A stretch of 64,000 nt of DNA from CAVQWT01 sp963717705 (GCA_963717705.1 CAVQWT010000005.1:837361-901360); one strand, 5' to 3'. Shown: positions 26,193-35,032, counted from the stretch's first letter. Numbers and translations: made by a program. Notes: generated from the letters alone by a model not told the origin.

Positions 26193-27821
26193 TCAGCGGC
26201 GGCCGCGGACGTCGCGCAGCAGTTCGCGCGCGGCGTTCATCCCCGGCACGCCGGTGACGCCGCCGCCGGGATGCGCGCCCGACCCGCACAGGTACAGCCC
26301 GGCCACCGGCATCCGGTAGTTGCCATGCCCCAGGACGGGCCGCGCGCTGAACAGCTGGTCGAGCGACAGCGCGCCGTGGAAGATGTCGCCGCCGATGAGC
26401 CCGAACTCTCGCTCGAGGTCGAGCGGGGTCAGCGCCCGCCGGCCCAGCACGCTGCCGCGGAAGCCCGGCGCCAGCTCGTCGACGGTGGCGATCATCAGAT
26501 CCGCCACCTCGTCGCGCGCGTCGTCCCACGTCCGTCCCGGCTGCACCGACGGCAGGTCCGGGTGGACGTGCTGGCAGAACAGGCTGGCGACGTGCATTCC
26601 CGGCGGCGCCAGCGAATCGTCGACGACCGAGGGGATCAGCACCTCGACGATCGGCCGGCGCGACCAGCCTTGGGTCCTGGCGTCGAAGAACGCGCGCTCC
26701 ATGTACGCGAGCGACGGCGCGCAGACGATGCCGCTCGCGTGATGCGGCTGCGCGGCGGTCCCGGGCAGGCACCTGAAATCGGGCAGCGCCGACAGGGCGA
26801 CGTTCATCCGGAACGTGCCGGAACCGCACTTGTACGCGGCGATGCGCGCGCGGAAATCGGACGGCACCGCGTCGGCGGGAACCAGCCGTTCGAACAGCAG
26901 CCGCGGATTGACGTTGGCGGCCACGCGCCGCGCCGCGACGACCTCGCCGCCGTCGAGCTCGACGCCGGCGGCGCGGCCGTCGCGCACCAGGACGCGCGCG
27001 ACCGGCGCCGAGGTGCGCAGCGTCACGCCGCGCGCCTCGCATTCGCGCGCCATCGCCTGCGTGATCGCGCCCATGCCGCCGCGCGCGTGGCCCCACTGCC
27101 CCGGCTTGCCGTTGACCTCGCCGAACACGTGGTGCAGCAGCACGTAGGCGGAGCCCGGCGTGTACGGGCTGCCGAAGTTGCCGACGACGCTGTCGAAGCC
27201 GAACGCCGCCTTGATCGGCGCCGACTCGAACCAGCGGTCGAGCACGTCGCCCGCGCTCTTGGTGAAGAGGTCCAGCACGTCGCGCTGGCCGGCGAGGTCC
27301 AGCGCGCGGAAGCGCTTCGCGACCTTCCAGGCGTCGAGCAGCGCGGCGACGTTCGCCATGCCCGTGCCGCCGACGTTGGGCGGGGTCGACGGTAGCAGGT
27401 CACGCAGCACCGCGGCGACGCGGTCGAGCATCGCGTAGTACGCCGGCAGCGCATCGGCGTCGCGGCGCGAGAATCTCGCCACCTCCGCCTGGGTCGCCGC
27501 GAGCCCGCCGCCGACCTTCAGGTAGTCGCCCGGCGCGTTGCCGAGGGGCAGGAAATTCGAGAACGGCCGCTCGATCACCTCGAGGCCGTGGGCGGCGAGG
27601 TTGAGCTCGCGGATCACCCGCGGATTCAGCAGGCTGACCGTGTAGCTCGCGGTCGAGTTGCGGAAGCCCGGGTGGAATTCCTCGGTCACCGCCGCGCCGC
27701 CCAGCACCGCGCGCCGCTCGACCACGCACACCGAGAGGCCGGCGCCGGCGAGGTACGCGGCGCAGGTCAGGCCGTTGTGGCCGCCCCCCAGGACGACGAC
27801 GTCGTAGGCCGGGTCAGCCAT
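26193..27821 (-). CDS. phytoene desaturase/PYROXD2-like FAD oxidoreductase
   Basis: 542 residues. The N-terminal dinucleotide-binding motif YDVVVLGGGHNGLTCAAYLA is at about 6-25, followed by VVERRAVLGGAAVTEE. The C-terminal FAD signature GLYLCGSGAHPGGGVTGVPG is at about 501-520. These are hallmarks of COG1233 enzymes (carotenoid desaturase/isomerase, PYROXD2-like). No crtB or other carotenoid genes are nearby, so a true carotenoid role is unlikely and the substrate is unknown. It is on the strand opposite rnpB. Confidence 0.87.
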   Translation of the reverse strand: MADPAYDVVVLGGGHNGLTCAAYLAGAGLSVCVVERRAVLGGAAVTEEFHPGFRNSTASYTVSLLNPRVIRELNLAAHGLEVIERPFSNFLPLGNAPGDYLKVGGGLAATQAEVARFSRRDADALPAYYAMLDRVAAVLRDLLPSTPPNVGGTGMANVAALLDAWKVAKRFRALDLAGQRDVLDLFTKSAGDVLDRWFESAPIKAAFGFDSVVGNFGSPYTPGSAYVLLHHVFGEVNGKPGQWGHARGGMGAITQAMARECEARGVTLRTSAPVARVLVRDGRAAGVELDGGEVVAARRVAANVNPRLLFERLVPADAVPSDFRARIAAYKCGSGTFRMNVALSALPDFRCLPGTAAQPHHASGIVCAPSLAYMERAFFDARTQGWSRRPIVEVLIPSVVDDSLAPPGMHVASLFCQHVHPDLPSVQPGRTWDDARDEVADLMIATVDELAPGFRGSVLGRRALTPLDLEREFGLIGGDIFHGALSLDQLFSARPVLGHGNYRMPVAGLYLCGSGAHPGGGVTGVPGMNAARELLRDVRGRR

Positions 27822-27920
27822 CGCCGCCCTCCTGCGGGGCGGTGGCGTGCGCAGTCTCAGCCACGGCCGCCCCCGACGTGCGGATGCGGGCAGCCCCCGA
27901 CCGCGGCGGACGGCGCCGGC

Positions 27921-27940
27921 GCGCGCGGACGACCGCGCGC
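27921..27940 (-). terminator. perfect hairpin after fabI
   Basis: GCGCGCGG and CCGCGCGC pair perfectly around a 4-base loop, just downstream of the fabI stop at 27948. There is no U-run, so termination is only suggested. Confidence 0.35.
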
Positions 27941-27947
27941 CGCGCCG

Positions 27948-28736
27948 TCAGTCGTCGGCGAGGCCCGCCGCCACGGTCGAAAAGCCCGCGTCGACATAGG
28001 TGATCTCGCCGGTGATGGCGCTCGCCAGGTCGGAGAAGTAGAACGCGGCGACGTTGCCGACTTCGTCGATGGTGACGTTGCGCCGCAGCGGCGCGTTGCG
28101 CTCGACGAAGTTGAAGATCTTCGAGAAGCCGCCGATGCCGGCGGCCGCCAGCGTCTTGATCGGTCCCGCCGAGATGCCGTTGACGCGGATGCCCTCGGGG
28201 CCTAGACACGCGGCGAGGTAGCGAACGTTGGCCTCGAGCGACGCCTTCGCCAGGCCCATGATGTTGTAGTTCGGCAGCGCGCGCTGCGCGCCCAGGTAGG
28301 TGAGCGTCAGCAGCGAGCCGGGGCGCCCCTGCAGCAGCGGACGCGCCCCCTTGGCCAGCGCCGCGAAGCTGTACGAGCTGATGTCGTGCGCGGTCGCGAA
28401 CGCGGCGCGCGAGATGCCGTCGAGGTAGTCGCCGGCGAGCGCCTCGCGCGGTGCGTAGGCAATCGAATGCAGCATGCCATCGAGCCCGCCCCACTCGCGA
28501 TGCAGCGTCGCGAACAGCGCGTCGATGTCCTCGTCGCGGGTCACGTCGCACGGCAGCACCGGGCAGGAGCCGAACTCGGCGGCGACCTTGACGACGCGGT
28601 CGCGCAGGTCGTCGTTGACGTAGGTGAAGGCGAGGCTCGCGCCCTCGCGCGCGCACGCCTTCGCGATGCCGTAGGCGATCGACCGGCTCGAAAGAATGCC
28701 GGTGATCAGAATCTTCCTGTCCGCCAGAAAACCCAT
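27948..28736 (-). CDS. fabI: enoyl-[acyl-carrier-protein] reductase (NADH) FabI
   Basis: 262 residues. The N-terminus MGFLADRKILITGILSSRSI carries the atypical SDR cofactor loop of FabI. The catalytic pair is Tyr and Lys in YNIMGLAKASLEANVRYLA (Y-x6-K). GIRVNGISAGPIKTLAAAGI is the substrate loop. It reduces trans-2-enoyl-ACP in the last step of fatty-acid elongation and is the classical triclosan target. It stands alone here, with its own gap on both sides. Confidence 0.96.
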   Translation of the reverse strand: MGFLADRKILITGILSSRSIAYGIAKACAREGASLAFTYVNDDLRDRVVKVAAEFGSCPVLPCDVTRDEDIDALFATLHREWGGLDGMLHSIAYAPREALAGDYLDGISRAAFATAHDISSYSFAALAKGARPLLQGRPGSLLTLTYLGAQRALPNYNIMGLAKASLEANVRYLAACLGPEGIRVNGISAGPIKTLAAAGIGGFSKIFNFVERNAPLRRNVTIDEVGNVAAFYFSDLASAITGEITYVDAGFSTVAAGLADD

Positions 28737-28805
28737 CGTGACTCCAGTGGTTGCGCAACGGGGCGCCGCGGCGGGTCCGCCGCCGCGCGCGGGACTCCGG
28801 CGCAG

Positions 28806-29360
28806 TTACAGCGTGACGCCCTTCATCGGGCCGATGACGCCGCAGGCCGCGCGGTTGTTCCTGACGCCCGGCTCGGCTTCGAGCGAGCCGGTCGCTCCGT
28901 CGTGGATGACGACCGACCGGCCCACCAATCCGTCGGGGCCTTCGAGCCGCCATCCGGGGAGCCGGGCGCTGACCGAGCCGGTGCCTTCGGAATTGGTGCT
29001 GATGACGACGTGGCGCAGGTCGTCCGCCTTCCCCGGCGGCGCCCAGGGCGGACCCGCCGAAAATCCGTTCGGCGACGAGCAGTTGCCGTTCGCGTGGATG
29101 ACCACCCGGAACGAACGTCCCGGCGCGGCGTTGCGCAGTCCGGCCAGCACCGCCACGAAGCCGTCGCGCTGCTGGAACGTCACCGTCGCCCCCATCGCGC
29201 TGCCACCGAGCGACGTCAACCGGGCACCGATGCCGCCGCCGCCGATCGTGACCCTGTCCGGCACGTCTTCGCCCGCACTGCGGCAACCCGCGACCGCCGC
29301 GGCGGCGATCAGCGCGAAGGCCGCGAGCGCGGCCCGCCCCGGGGCAAGCGTGCGGGTCAC
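28806..29360 (-). CDS. SodC-like lipoprotein lacking most metal ligands
   Basis: 184 residues from a GTG that overlaps the sodC stop (GTGA). The signal peptide ends in lipobox AVAGC (Cys near residue 25). The beta-barrel pattern of Cu/Zn SOD is kept: NGNCSSPNGFSAG aligns with the disulfide Cys region of its neighbour, and NNRAACGVIGPMKG with the C-terminal Cys/Arg. Of the HxH motif only the second His remains (RVVIHANG), GGHFNP has become GPPWAPP, and the zinc-loop His residues are lost. One later His (SVVIHDG) and an Asp remain. Dismutase activity is improbable; a structural or copper-handling role is possible. Confidence 0.82.
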   Translation of the reverse strand: MTRTLAPGRAALAAFALIAAAAVAGCRSAGEDVPDRVTIGGGGIGARLTSLGGSAMGATVTFQQRDGFVAVLAGLRNAAPGRSFRVVIHANGNCSSPNGFSAGPPWAPPGKADDLRHVVISTNSEGTGSVSARLPGWRLEGPDGLVGRSVVIHDGATGSLEAEPGVRNNRAACGVIGPMKGVTL

Positions 29361-29872
29361 GTGCGCTTGACGACGCCGCAGGCGACGCGCGCGCCGGAGT
29401 TGCCGGTCGGCTGCGTCTTCCAGTCGTCCGGATCCTTGTGCACGATGACGCCGCGGCCGACGATGTCCGCCGCGCCGCTGCCGATGGTGATGACGTCGAG
29501 CGTCGCGGTCAGCGTGGCGTTGCCCGCCGCGTCGGCTTCGAGCATCGGCATGTCGCCGGCGTGGCGGTCGGCCGACGTCGGATGCGCGTGCGGCTTGCCG
29601 AGCGGGTTGAAATGGCCGCCCGCGCTGGTGCCGTCGGGGGCGCTGCAATCGCCCTTTTCGTGGATGTGGAAGCCGTGGCTGCCGGGCGTGAGCCCCGACA
29701 CCTTGGCGACGACGACGACCTTGTCGCCGCGCTGCGTGAAGTTCACCGTTCCCTCGGCCTTGTTGCCCGCGGTCGGCTTGAGGTCGGCGACCGCGGTCGG
29801 GCCGGCGGGCTGCATCGACGCGCAACCGGCAAGCATGACTGCGACCGCGGTCGCGAGCAGGGTGATTCTCAT
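29357..29872 (-). CDS. sodC: Cu/Zn superoxide dismutase SodC, lipoprotein form
   Basis: 171 residues, preceded by GGAGGAGAT. The signal peptide ends MLAGCASM, with lipobox Cys near residue 17. All metal ligands are visible: HGFHIHEKGDC, GGHFNPLGKPHAHP, DRHAGDMP and VIVHKDPDDW. The catalytic Arg and disulfide Cys are in SGARVACGVV. It removes periplasmic superoxide and is probably membrane-tethered. The stop overlaps the start of a degenerate paralogue, so the two are translated together. Confidence 0.94.
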   Translation of the reverse strand: MRITLLATAVAVMLAGCASMQPAGPTAVADLKPTAGNKAEGTVNFTQRGDKVVVVAKVSGLTPGSHGFHIHEKGDCSAPDGTSAGGHFNPLGKPHAHPTSADRHAGDMPMLEADAAGNATLTATLDVITIGSGAADIVGRGVIVHKDPDDWKTQPTGNSGARVACGVVKRT

Positions 29873-30013
29873 GTCTCGATCTCCTCCGAAACGCCGCGGC
29901 CCCGGACGCCGCCTGCGCAGTGGGCCGCGACGGACGCCGCGGCAACCGCGCGATGATAAGCGATGCGGAGGTCGGTGGCCACCGGACGAAGCCGCGCCCG
30001 CCGCGGCGCGAGG

Positions 30014-30019
30014 TAGAAT
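30014..30019 (+). promoter_or_regulatory. putative -10 box TAGAAT of hslU
   Basis: TAGAATCG lies about 88 bases upstream of the hslU ATG in the divergent sodC/hslU gap. It matches the TANAATC pattern seen at other starts in the window. The leader beyond it is G+C-rich with no clear motif. Confidence 0.4.
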
Positions 30020-30107
30020 CGAACGGCTGTCCCGCGAGGGGCGGCCGTTCCTTTCCGGGGCGGGACGCGCCCCGGGTGCACCCCACGAGCCACGAGGACC
30101 GCACGCG

Positions 30108-31436
30108 ATGAGCGCGATGACGCCCGAGGAAATCGTCTCGGAACTCGACAAGCATATCGTCGGCCAGGCCGCCGCGAAGCGCGCGGTCGCGATCGCGCTG
30201 CGCAACCGCTGGCGCCGGCAGCAGGTCGGCGAGCCACTGCGGCAGGAGATCACGCCCAAGAACATCCTGATGATCGGGCCGACCGGCGTCGGCAAGACCG
30301 AGATCGCCCGCCGCCTCGCGCGGCTCGCCGACGCGCCGTTCATCAAGGTCGAGGCGACCAAGTTCACCGAGGTCGGCTACGTCGGCCGCGACGTCGACAC
30401 CATCATCCGCGACCTCGCCGAGGCGGCGATCAAGCAGACCCGCGAGACCGAGTCGCGCAAGGTGCGCGACCGCGCCGCGGACGCCGCCGAGGAGCGCGTG
30501 CTCGACGTGCTGCTGCCGCCGGTCCGCGAGGTGAACTTCGACGACATGAAGCCGACCGACTCGGGAACGCGGCAGAAATTCCGCAAGATGCTGCGCGAGG
30601 GCGCGCTCGACGACAAGGAGATCGAGATCGAGGTCGCGCTGCTCGCGCCCCAGATGGAGATGATGGCGCCGCCCGGGATGGAGGACCTCACCAGCCAGAT
30701 CCAGGGCATGTTCCAGCAGATGTCCGGCAACCGGCGCAAGCTGAAGAAGGTGACCGTCGCCGAGGCGCTGAAGCTCCTCACCGACGAGGAGGCCGGCAAG
30801 CTGCTCAACGACGACGAGATCAAGGCCAAGGCGCTGGCCAACGTCGAGCAGAACGGCATCGTGTTCCTCGACGAGATCGACAAGATCGCGAGCCGCCAGG
30901 AGACGCACGGCGCCGACGTATCGCGGCACGGCGTCCAGCGCGACCTGCTGCCGCTGGTCGAGGGCACGTCGGTGTCGACCAAGTACGGGATGATCCGCAC
31001 CGACCACGTGCTGTTCATCGCGTCGGGGGCGTTCCACCTGGCGAAGCCCTCGGACCTGATTCCCGAGCTGCAGGGGCGATTCCCCATCCGCGTCGAGCTG
31101 TCGCCGCTGTCGGTCACCGACTTCGAGCAGATCCTCACCGCCACCGATGCCTGCCTCACCCGCCAGTACGAGGCGCTGCTCGGCACCGAGCAGGTGCACC
31201 TCGACTTCCGGGCGGACGGCATCCGGCGGATGGCGGAGATCGCCTTCGCCGTCAACGAGCGGCAGGAGAACATCGGCGCGCGGCGGCTGCACACGGTGAT
31301 GGAGCGGCTGCTCGAGGAGGTGTCGTTCCACGCCGCGCGGCGCACCGGCGAGACCATCGTCGTCGACGCCGCGTTCGTCGACGCGCGGCTGGCGGGCATC
31401 GCCGGCGACGACAATCTCGCCCGGTACATCCTGTGA
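30108..31436 (+). CDS. hslU: ATP-dependent protease ATPase subunit HslU
   Basis: 442 residues; the family is about 440-450. ATG 30108 follows a GAGGA ribosome-binding stretch. Walker A GPTGVGKTE is at about 57-65, followed by the pore motif region KFTEVGYVGRDVD. The intermediate domain spans about 110-230. Walker B is IVFLDEIDKIA, and the AAA+ C-domain ends in DDNLARYIL, the tail that inserts into HslV. It unfolds substrates for HslV. Unusually it is not next to hslV, which lies 8.4 kb away on the other strand, so the two subunits are transcribed separately. Confidence 0.97.
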   Translation: MSAMTPEEIVSELDKHIVGQAAAKRAVAIALRNRWRRQQVGEPLRQEITPKNILMIGPTGVGKTEIARRLARLADAPFIKVEATKFTEVGYVGRDVDTIIRDLAEAAIKQTRETESRKVRDRAADAAEERVLDVLLPPVREVNFDDMKPTDSGTRQKFRKMLREGALDDKEIEIEVALLAPQMEMMAPPGMEDLTSQIQGMFQQMSGNRRKLKKVTVAEALKLLTDEEAGKLLNDDEIKAKALANVEQNGIVFLDEIDKIASRQETHGADVSRHGVQRDLLPLVEGTSVSTKYGMIRTDHVLFIASGAFHLAKPSDLIPELQGRFPIRVELSPLSVTDFEQILTATDACLTRQYEALLGTEQVHLDFRADGIRRMAEIAFAVNERQENIGARRLHTVMERLLEEVSFHAARRTGETIVVDAAFVDARLAGIAGDDNLARYIL

Positions 31437-31476
31437 CCCGCGTCGCGGGTGCGCCGCGGGCGCCGGCGGAGGACTG

Positions 31477-32349
31477 ATGGACCGCATCCTCGCCATCATC
31501 CTGCCGGTGTTCTCGATCATCGCGCTGGGCTGGCTGTACGGCCGCAAGGTCAGGCCGGACATGTCGATCGTCAACCGGATCAGCATGAACGTGCTGGCGC
31601 CGGCGCTTATCTTCTCGGCGCTGTCGTCGAAGTCGTTCGACCTCTGGGACAACCGGCTGCTGATGCTGGGCAGCGTCGGCGTCGTGCTGGGCTCGGGCCT
31701 GCTCGCGTGGCCCTTCGCGAAGCTGATGCACGTCGACCACCGGACGCTGGTGCCGCCGATGATGTTCAACAACTGCGGCAACATGGGCCTGCCGCTGGCG
31801 GCGCTGGCGTTCGGCCCCCCGGGGTTCACCGCGATGGTGGCGCTGTTCGTCATCTCCAACCTGCTCCACTTCACGCTCGGCGCGTGGATGATCGATCACC
31901 ACGCGCGCTTCGGCAGCCTGCTGCGCAATCCCATGGTGTGGTCGACCATCGCCGGCTTCCTGTTCGCCGCGTTCCATCCGCCGCTGCCCGAGGTGCTGGG
32001 CGTGACGTTCAAGATGATCGGCGACGCGCTGATCCCGATGATGCTGCTGTCGCTCGGCGTGCGCCTCACCGCCGTGCGCTGGGACGACGCGCGGCTGGGC
32101 GTCGTCGGGGGGCTCGTATGCCCGCTGACCGGCATCGCGATGGCGGCGCTGCTGTCGCCGGTGCTGGGCCTCGACAAGTCGCAGCAGGGGCTGCTGATCC
32201 TGTTCGGCTGCCTGCCGCCCGCGGTGCTCAACTTCATGGTCGCCGAGCAGTACAAGCAGGAGCCCGGCAAGGTCGCGTCGATCGTGCTGATCGGCAACGT
32301 GCTGTCGGTGCTGTTCGTGCCGCTCGGCCTCGCCCTCGCCCTGCAATGA
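31477..32349 (+). CDS. AEC-family transporter (auxin efflux carrier-like)
   Basis: 290 residues with about ten hydrophobic segments, starting ILAIILPVFSIIALGWLYGR. Family-type features include NCGNMGLPLAALAFGPPG in the middle and LIPMMLLSLGVRL and LLILFGCLPPAVLNFMVA later. AEC (MembrTrans) proteins export or import small organic acids or amino acids by secondary transport; the substrate is unknown. It starts 40 bases after hslU. Its stop overlaps the HAD gene start, which in turn overlaps the dehydrogenase, so the three form a unit. Confidence 0.88.
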   Translation: MDRILAIILPVFSIIALGWLYGRKVRPDMSIVNRISMNVLAPALIFSALSSKSFDLWDNRLLMLGSVGVVLGSGLLAWPFAKLMHVDHRTLVPPMMFNNCGNMGLPLAALAFGPPGFTAMVALFVISNLLHFTLGAWMIDHHARFGSLLRNPMVWSTIAGFLFAAFHPPLPEVLGVTFKMIGDALIPMMLLSLGVRLTAVRWDDARLGVVGGLVCPLTGIAMAALLSPVLGLDKSQQGLLILFGCLPPAVLNFMVAEQYKQEPGKVASIVLIGNVLSVLFVPLGLALALQ

Positions 32350-33026
32350 CGCGGGCTTCCGCCCCGGTCGGGATCGACGCCGTCCTGTTCGACCTGGGCG
32401 GCGTGCTGATCGAACTGGTCGGAGTCGAGCGGATGCTCGAGTGGTCGCCGGAGCTCGGCACCACCGACGAGCTGTGGCGGCAGTGGCTGCACTCGCCGGC
32501 GGTGCGCCGCTACGAGACCGGCAACGGCACCCGCGTGGAGTTCGCCGACGCCGTCATCGCGGAGTTCGGCCTGCCGGTCGGGCGCGACGACTTCCTCGCC
32601 GAGTTCGCGTGGTGGCCGCGCGCGCTCTTCGCCGGCGCCGAGGAGCTGCTGGCGTCGCTCGCGCCCGACTACACGCTGGCGTCGCTGTCCAACACCAACG
32701 AGCTGCACTGGGAGCGCTTCACCCGCGAGTGGTCGCTGCCGGACCGCTTCCACCACAACTTCCCGTCGTACGCGGTGGGCCGGCTGAAGCCCGACGCCGG
32801 GTACTTCCTGCACGTGCTCGACGCGCTCGGCCTGCCGCCGGAGCGGACGCTGTTCGTCGACGACAACGCGATCAACGTCGAGGCGGCGGCGAAGCTCGGC
32901 ATCGTCGCGCGGCAGGCCGTGGGCGTCGCCGGCGTGCGCGCGGTGCTGGAAAAGCTGCAGCTGGTCGACCGCGCTCCCCCGGCTCCCCTCCCCCCTCCAC
33001 CCGCGGCCGTCCCGCCCACGACATGA
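32346..33026 (+). CDS. HAD-family hydrolase
   Basis: 226 residues from ATG 32346, overlapping the AEC stop. Motif I is VLFDLGGVLIE (about 13-23), with Gly in place of the second catalytic Asp. Motif II is LASLSNTNELH, the motif III Lys is in GRLKPDAG, and motif IV is FVDDNAINVEAA. The Asp-to-Gly change at motif I also occurs in YihX/haloacid-type HAD proteins annotated as phosphatases, so it need not be inactive. A Pro-rich tail (the last 17 residues) looks disordered. The substrate is unknown; coupling to the next gene suggests a shared metabolite. Confidence 0.85.
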   Translation: MTRASAPVGIDAVLFDLGGVLIELVGVERMLEWSPELGTTDELWRQWLHSPAVRRYETGNGTRVEFADAVIAEFGLPVGRDDFLAEFAWWPRALFAGAEELLASLAPDYTLASLSNTNELHWERFTREWSLPDRFHHNFPSYAVGRLKPDAGYFLHVLDALGLPPERTLFVDDNAINVEAAAKLGIVARQAVGVAGVRAVLEKLQLVDRAPPAPLPPPPAAVPPTT

Positions 33027-34375
33027 ACCTCCACCGCCTCCTGCTCGCCCGTGCCGCCGCAGGGCGGCCGCTGACCGTCGGGCTGATCGGCGCCGGCAAG
33101 TTCGGCGCCATGTACCTGGCGCAGGCCAAGCACACGCCCGGCATCCACGTCGTCGGCATCGCCGACCTTGCCCCCGACCGCGCGAAGGCCTCGCTGGCAC
33201 GGACCGGCTGGGCGCCCGCGCGCTTCGCCGCGCCGTCGTTCGCCGCCGCGGCGAAGTCGGGCGCGACCTTCGTCGGCGACGACGCGATGGCGCTGATCGC
33301 GGCGCCGGAGATCGGCATCGTCATCGACGCCACCGGCAACCCGGCTGCCGGCATCCGCCATGCGCTGGCGTGCTGTCGGGAAGGCAAGCACATCGTGATG
33401 GTCAACGTCGAGGCGGACGCGCTCGCGGGCCCGCTGCTGGCGCAACGCGCGCGCGACGCCGGTGTCGTCTACTCGCTGGCCTACGGCGACCAGCCGGCCC
33501 TGATCTGCGAGATGGTCGACTGGTGCCGCGCGGCGGGCTTCGAGGTGGTGGCGGCCGGCAAGGGCACCAAGTACCTGCCCGCGTACCACGAGTCGACGCC
33601 CGCGACGGTGTGGCCGCACTACGGCTTCACGCCCGAAATGGTGGCGGCCGGGGACTTCAACGCGCAGATGTTCAACTCGTTCCTCGACGGCACCAAGAGC
33701 GCGATCGAGATGGCCGCCGTCGCCAACGCGACAGGGCTCGCTCCCGCGCCCGACGGCCTCGCGTTTCCGCCCTGCGGCGTCGACGACCTGCCGCGGGTGC
33801 TGCGGCCGCGCGACGAAGGCGGCCAGCTCGATCACGTCGGGCAGGTCGAGGTGATCTCGTCGCTGGAGCGCGACGGGCGGCCGGTTTTCCGCGACCTGCG
33901 CTGGGGCGTCTACGTGACGTTCCGCGCCGGCGACGCGGCCGGCGAGGACTACGTGCGGCGCTGCTTCAAGGAGTACGGGTTCTCGACCGACCCGTCGGGC
34001 CGCTACGGGGCGATGTACAAGCCGTACCACGCGATCGGGCTGGAGCTGGGCATCAGCGTGGCGTCCGCCGGCCTGCGCAACGAGCCCACCGGCGCGCCGG
34101 TCGCCTGGCACGGCGACGTCGTGGCCACCGCCAAGCGTGCGCTCGCCGCGGGTGAAGCACTCGACGGCGAGGGTGGCTTCACCGTCTACGGCAAGCTGCT
34201 GCCGGCGAAGACTTCGCTGGCGCTTGGAGGCCTGCCGCTGGGCCTCGCGCACGGCGTGAAGCTCACGCGCGCCGTGGCCGCGCACGCGCCGGTGCGCTGG
34301 GACGACGTCGCGCACGACGCCGGCGCCGAGGCGGTCCGGTTCCGGCGCGAGATGGAGTCGGCGTTCGGGCGCTGA
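33023..34375 (+). CDS. NAD(P)-dependent homoserine-dehydrogenase-like oxidoreductase (COG4091 type)
   Basis: 450 residues from ATG 33023, overlapping the HAD stop. The N-terminal Rossmann motif VGLIGAGKFGAMYLAQ is at about 19-34, with IVIDATGNPAAGI further on. The middle region includes AAGKGTKYLPAYHESTP and MFNSFLDGTKSAIEMAAVAN. The C-terminal part (GGFTVYGKLLPAKTSLALGG) fits the SAF-like domain of COG4091 predicted homoserine dehydrogenases. The true substrate is unknown; related proteins act on sugar-alcohol-derived compounds in some bacteria. With the AEC carrier and HAD hydrolase it may form an uptake-and-conversion unit. Confidence 0.82.
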   Translation: MNLHRLLLARAAAGRPLTVGLIGAGKFGAMYLAQAKHTPGIHVVGIADLAPDRAKASLARTGWAPARFAAPSFAAAAKSGATFVGDDAMALIAAPEIGIVIDATGNPAAGIRHALACCREGKHIVMVNVEADALAGPLLAQRARDAGVVYSLAYGDQPALICEMVDWCRAAGFEVVAAGKGTKYLPAYHESTPATVWPHYGFTPEMVAAGDFNAQMFNSFLDGTKSAIEMAAVANATGLAPAPDGLAFPPCGVDDLPRVLRPRDEGGQLDHVGQVEVISSLERDGRPVFRDLRWGVYVTFRAGDAAGEDYVRRCFKEYGFSTDPSGRYGAMYKPYHAIGLELGISVASAGLRNEPTGAPVAWHGDVVATAKRALAAGEALDGEGGFTVYGKLLPAKTSLALGGLPLGLAHGVKLTRAVAAHAPVRWDDVAHDAGAEAVRFRREMESAFGR

Positions 34376-34393
34376 CGCGGCCTTGCCGGCCCG

Positions 34394-35026
34394 TCACGCC
34401 GCCCGGCGGAACGTCGCCAGCACCGCGCCGGCGGCGACGAACAGGCTGCCGAACGTGCGGTTGACCCAGCGGATGTGGTGCGGCGCCCTGAGCGCGGCCA
34501 GCACGCGCGCGGCGAGCCCGGTGTAGCCCGCCATCACCACGAGGTCGGTGAAGAACAGCGTGCCGGCGCAGATCGCGTACTGGACGAACTGCGGCCGCGC
34601 GGGGTCGATGAACTGCGGCAGCACCGCCAGCATGAAGATGATGCCCTTGGGGTTGGTCGCGTTGACCAGGAACCCGCGCAGCACCAGCTCGCGCGGCGTG
34701 CCGCCCAGCGAAGACTGCGCCGCGGCCGCGTCGATCGGCACCGCGGGCGCGCGCCACTGCTGGACGCCCAGCCAGACGAGGTACGCCGCGCCGAACCACT
34801 TCACCGCCTCGAACGCGTAGGTCGACGCCGCGAGCAGCGCTCCGAGCCCGGCCGCGACGATGACCAGCACCAGCAGGATGCCGAGCTGCAGCCCGAGGAT
34901 GTTCCACAGCGCGCGGCGGAACCCGAAGCGCATGCCCGCCGCCATGCACGAGATGGCGCCCGCGCCCGGCGACAGGCTGATCAGCCAGGACGCGACGAAG
35001 AACGCGAGCCAGGTCTCGAGGGTCAT
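34394..35026 (-). CDS. LysE/RhtB-family amino-acid exporter
   Basis: 210 residues with about six membrane segments. The N-terminus LAFFVASWLISLSPGAGAI carries the LysE-family SPGxG motif (about 14-18). GFRRALWNILGLQLG and NATNPKGIIFMLAVLPQF are also typical. It exports amino acids such as homoserine, threonine or lysine; specificity cannot be read. It is convergent with the homoserine-dehydrogenase-like gene. A TACAAT box sits only 6 bases before its ATG. Confidence 0.9.
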   Translation of the reverse strand: MTLETWLAFFVASWLISLSPGAGAISCMAAGMRFGFRRALWNILGLQLGILLVLVIVAAGLGALLAASTYAFEAVKWFGAAYLVWLGVQQWRAPAVPIDAAAAQSSLGGTPRELVLRGFLVNATNPKGIIFMLAVLPQFIDPARPQFVQYAICAGTLFFTDLVVMAGYTGLAARVLAALRAPHHIRWVNRTFGSLFVAAGAVLATFRRAA

Positions 35027-35032
35027 GGCCCG

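Noticed and set aside
28806..31874. 1022-residue leftward frame covering hslU antisense and both sodC regions
   Set aside because: Its right part is antisense to the clear hslU gene and has no domain; only the left end, starting at GTG 29360, is real.
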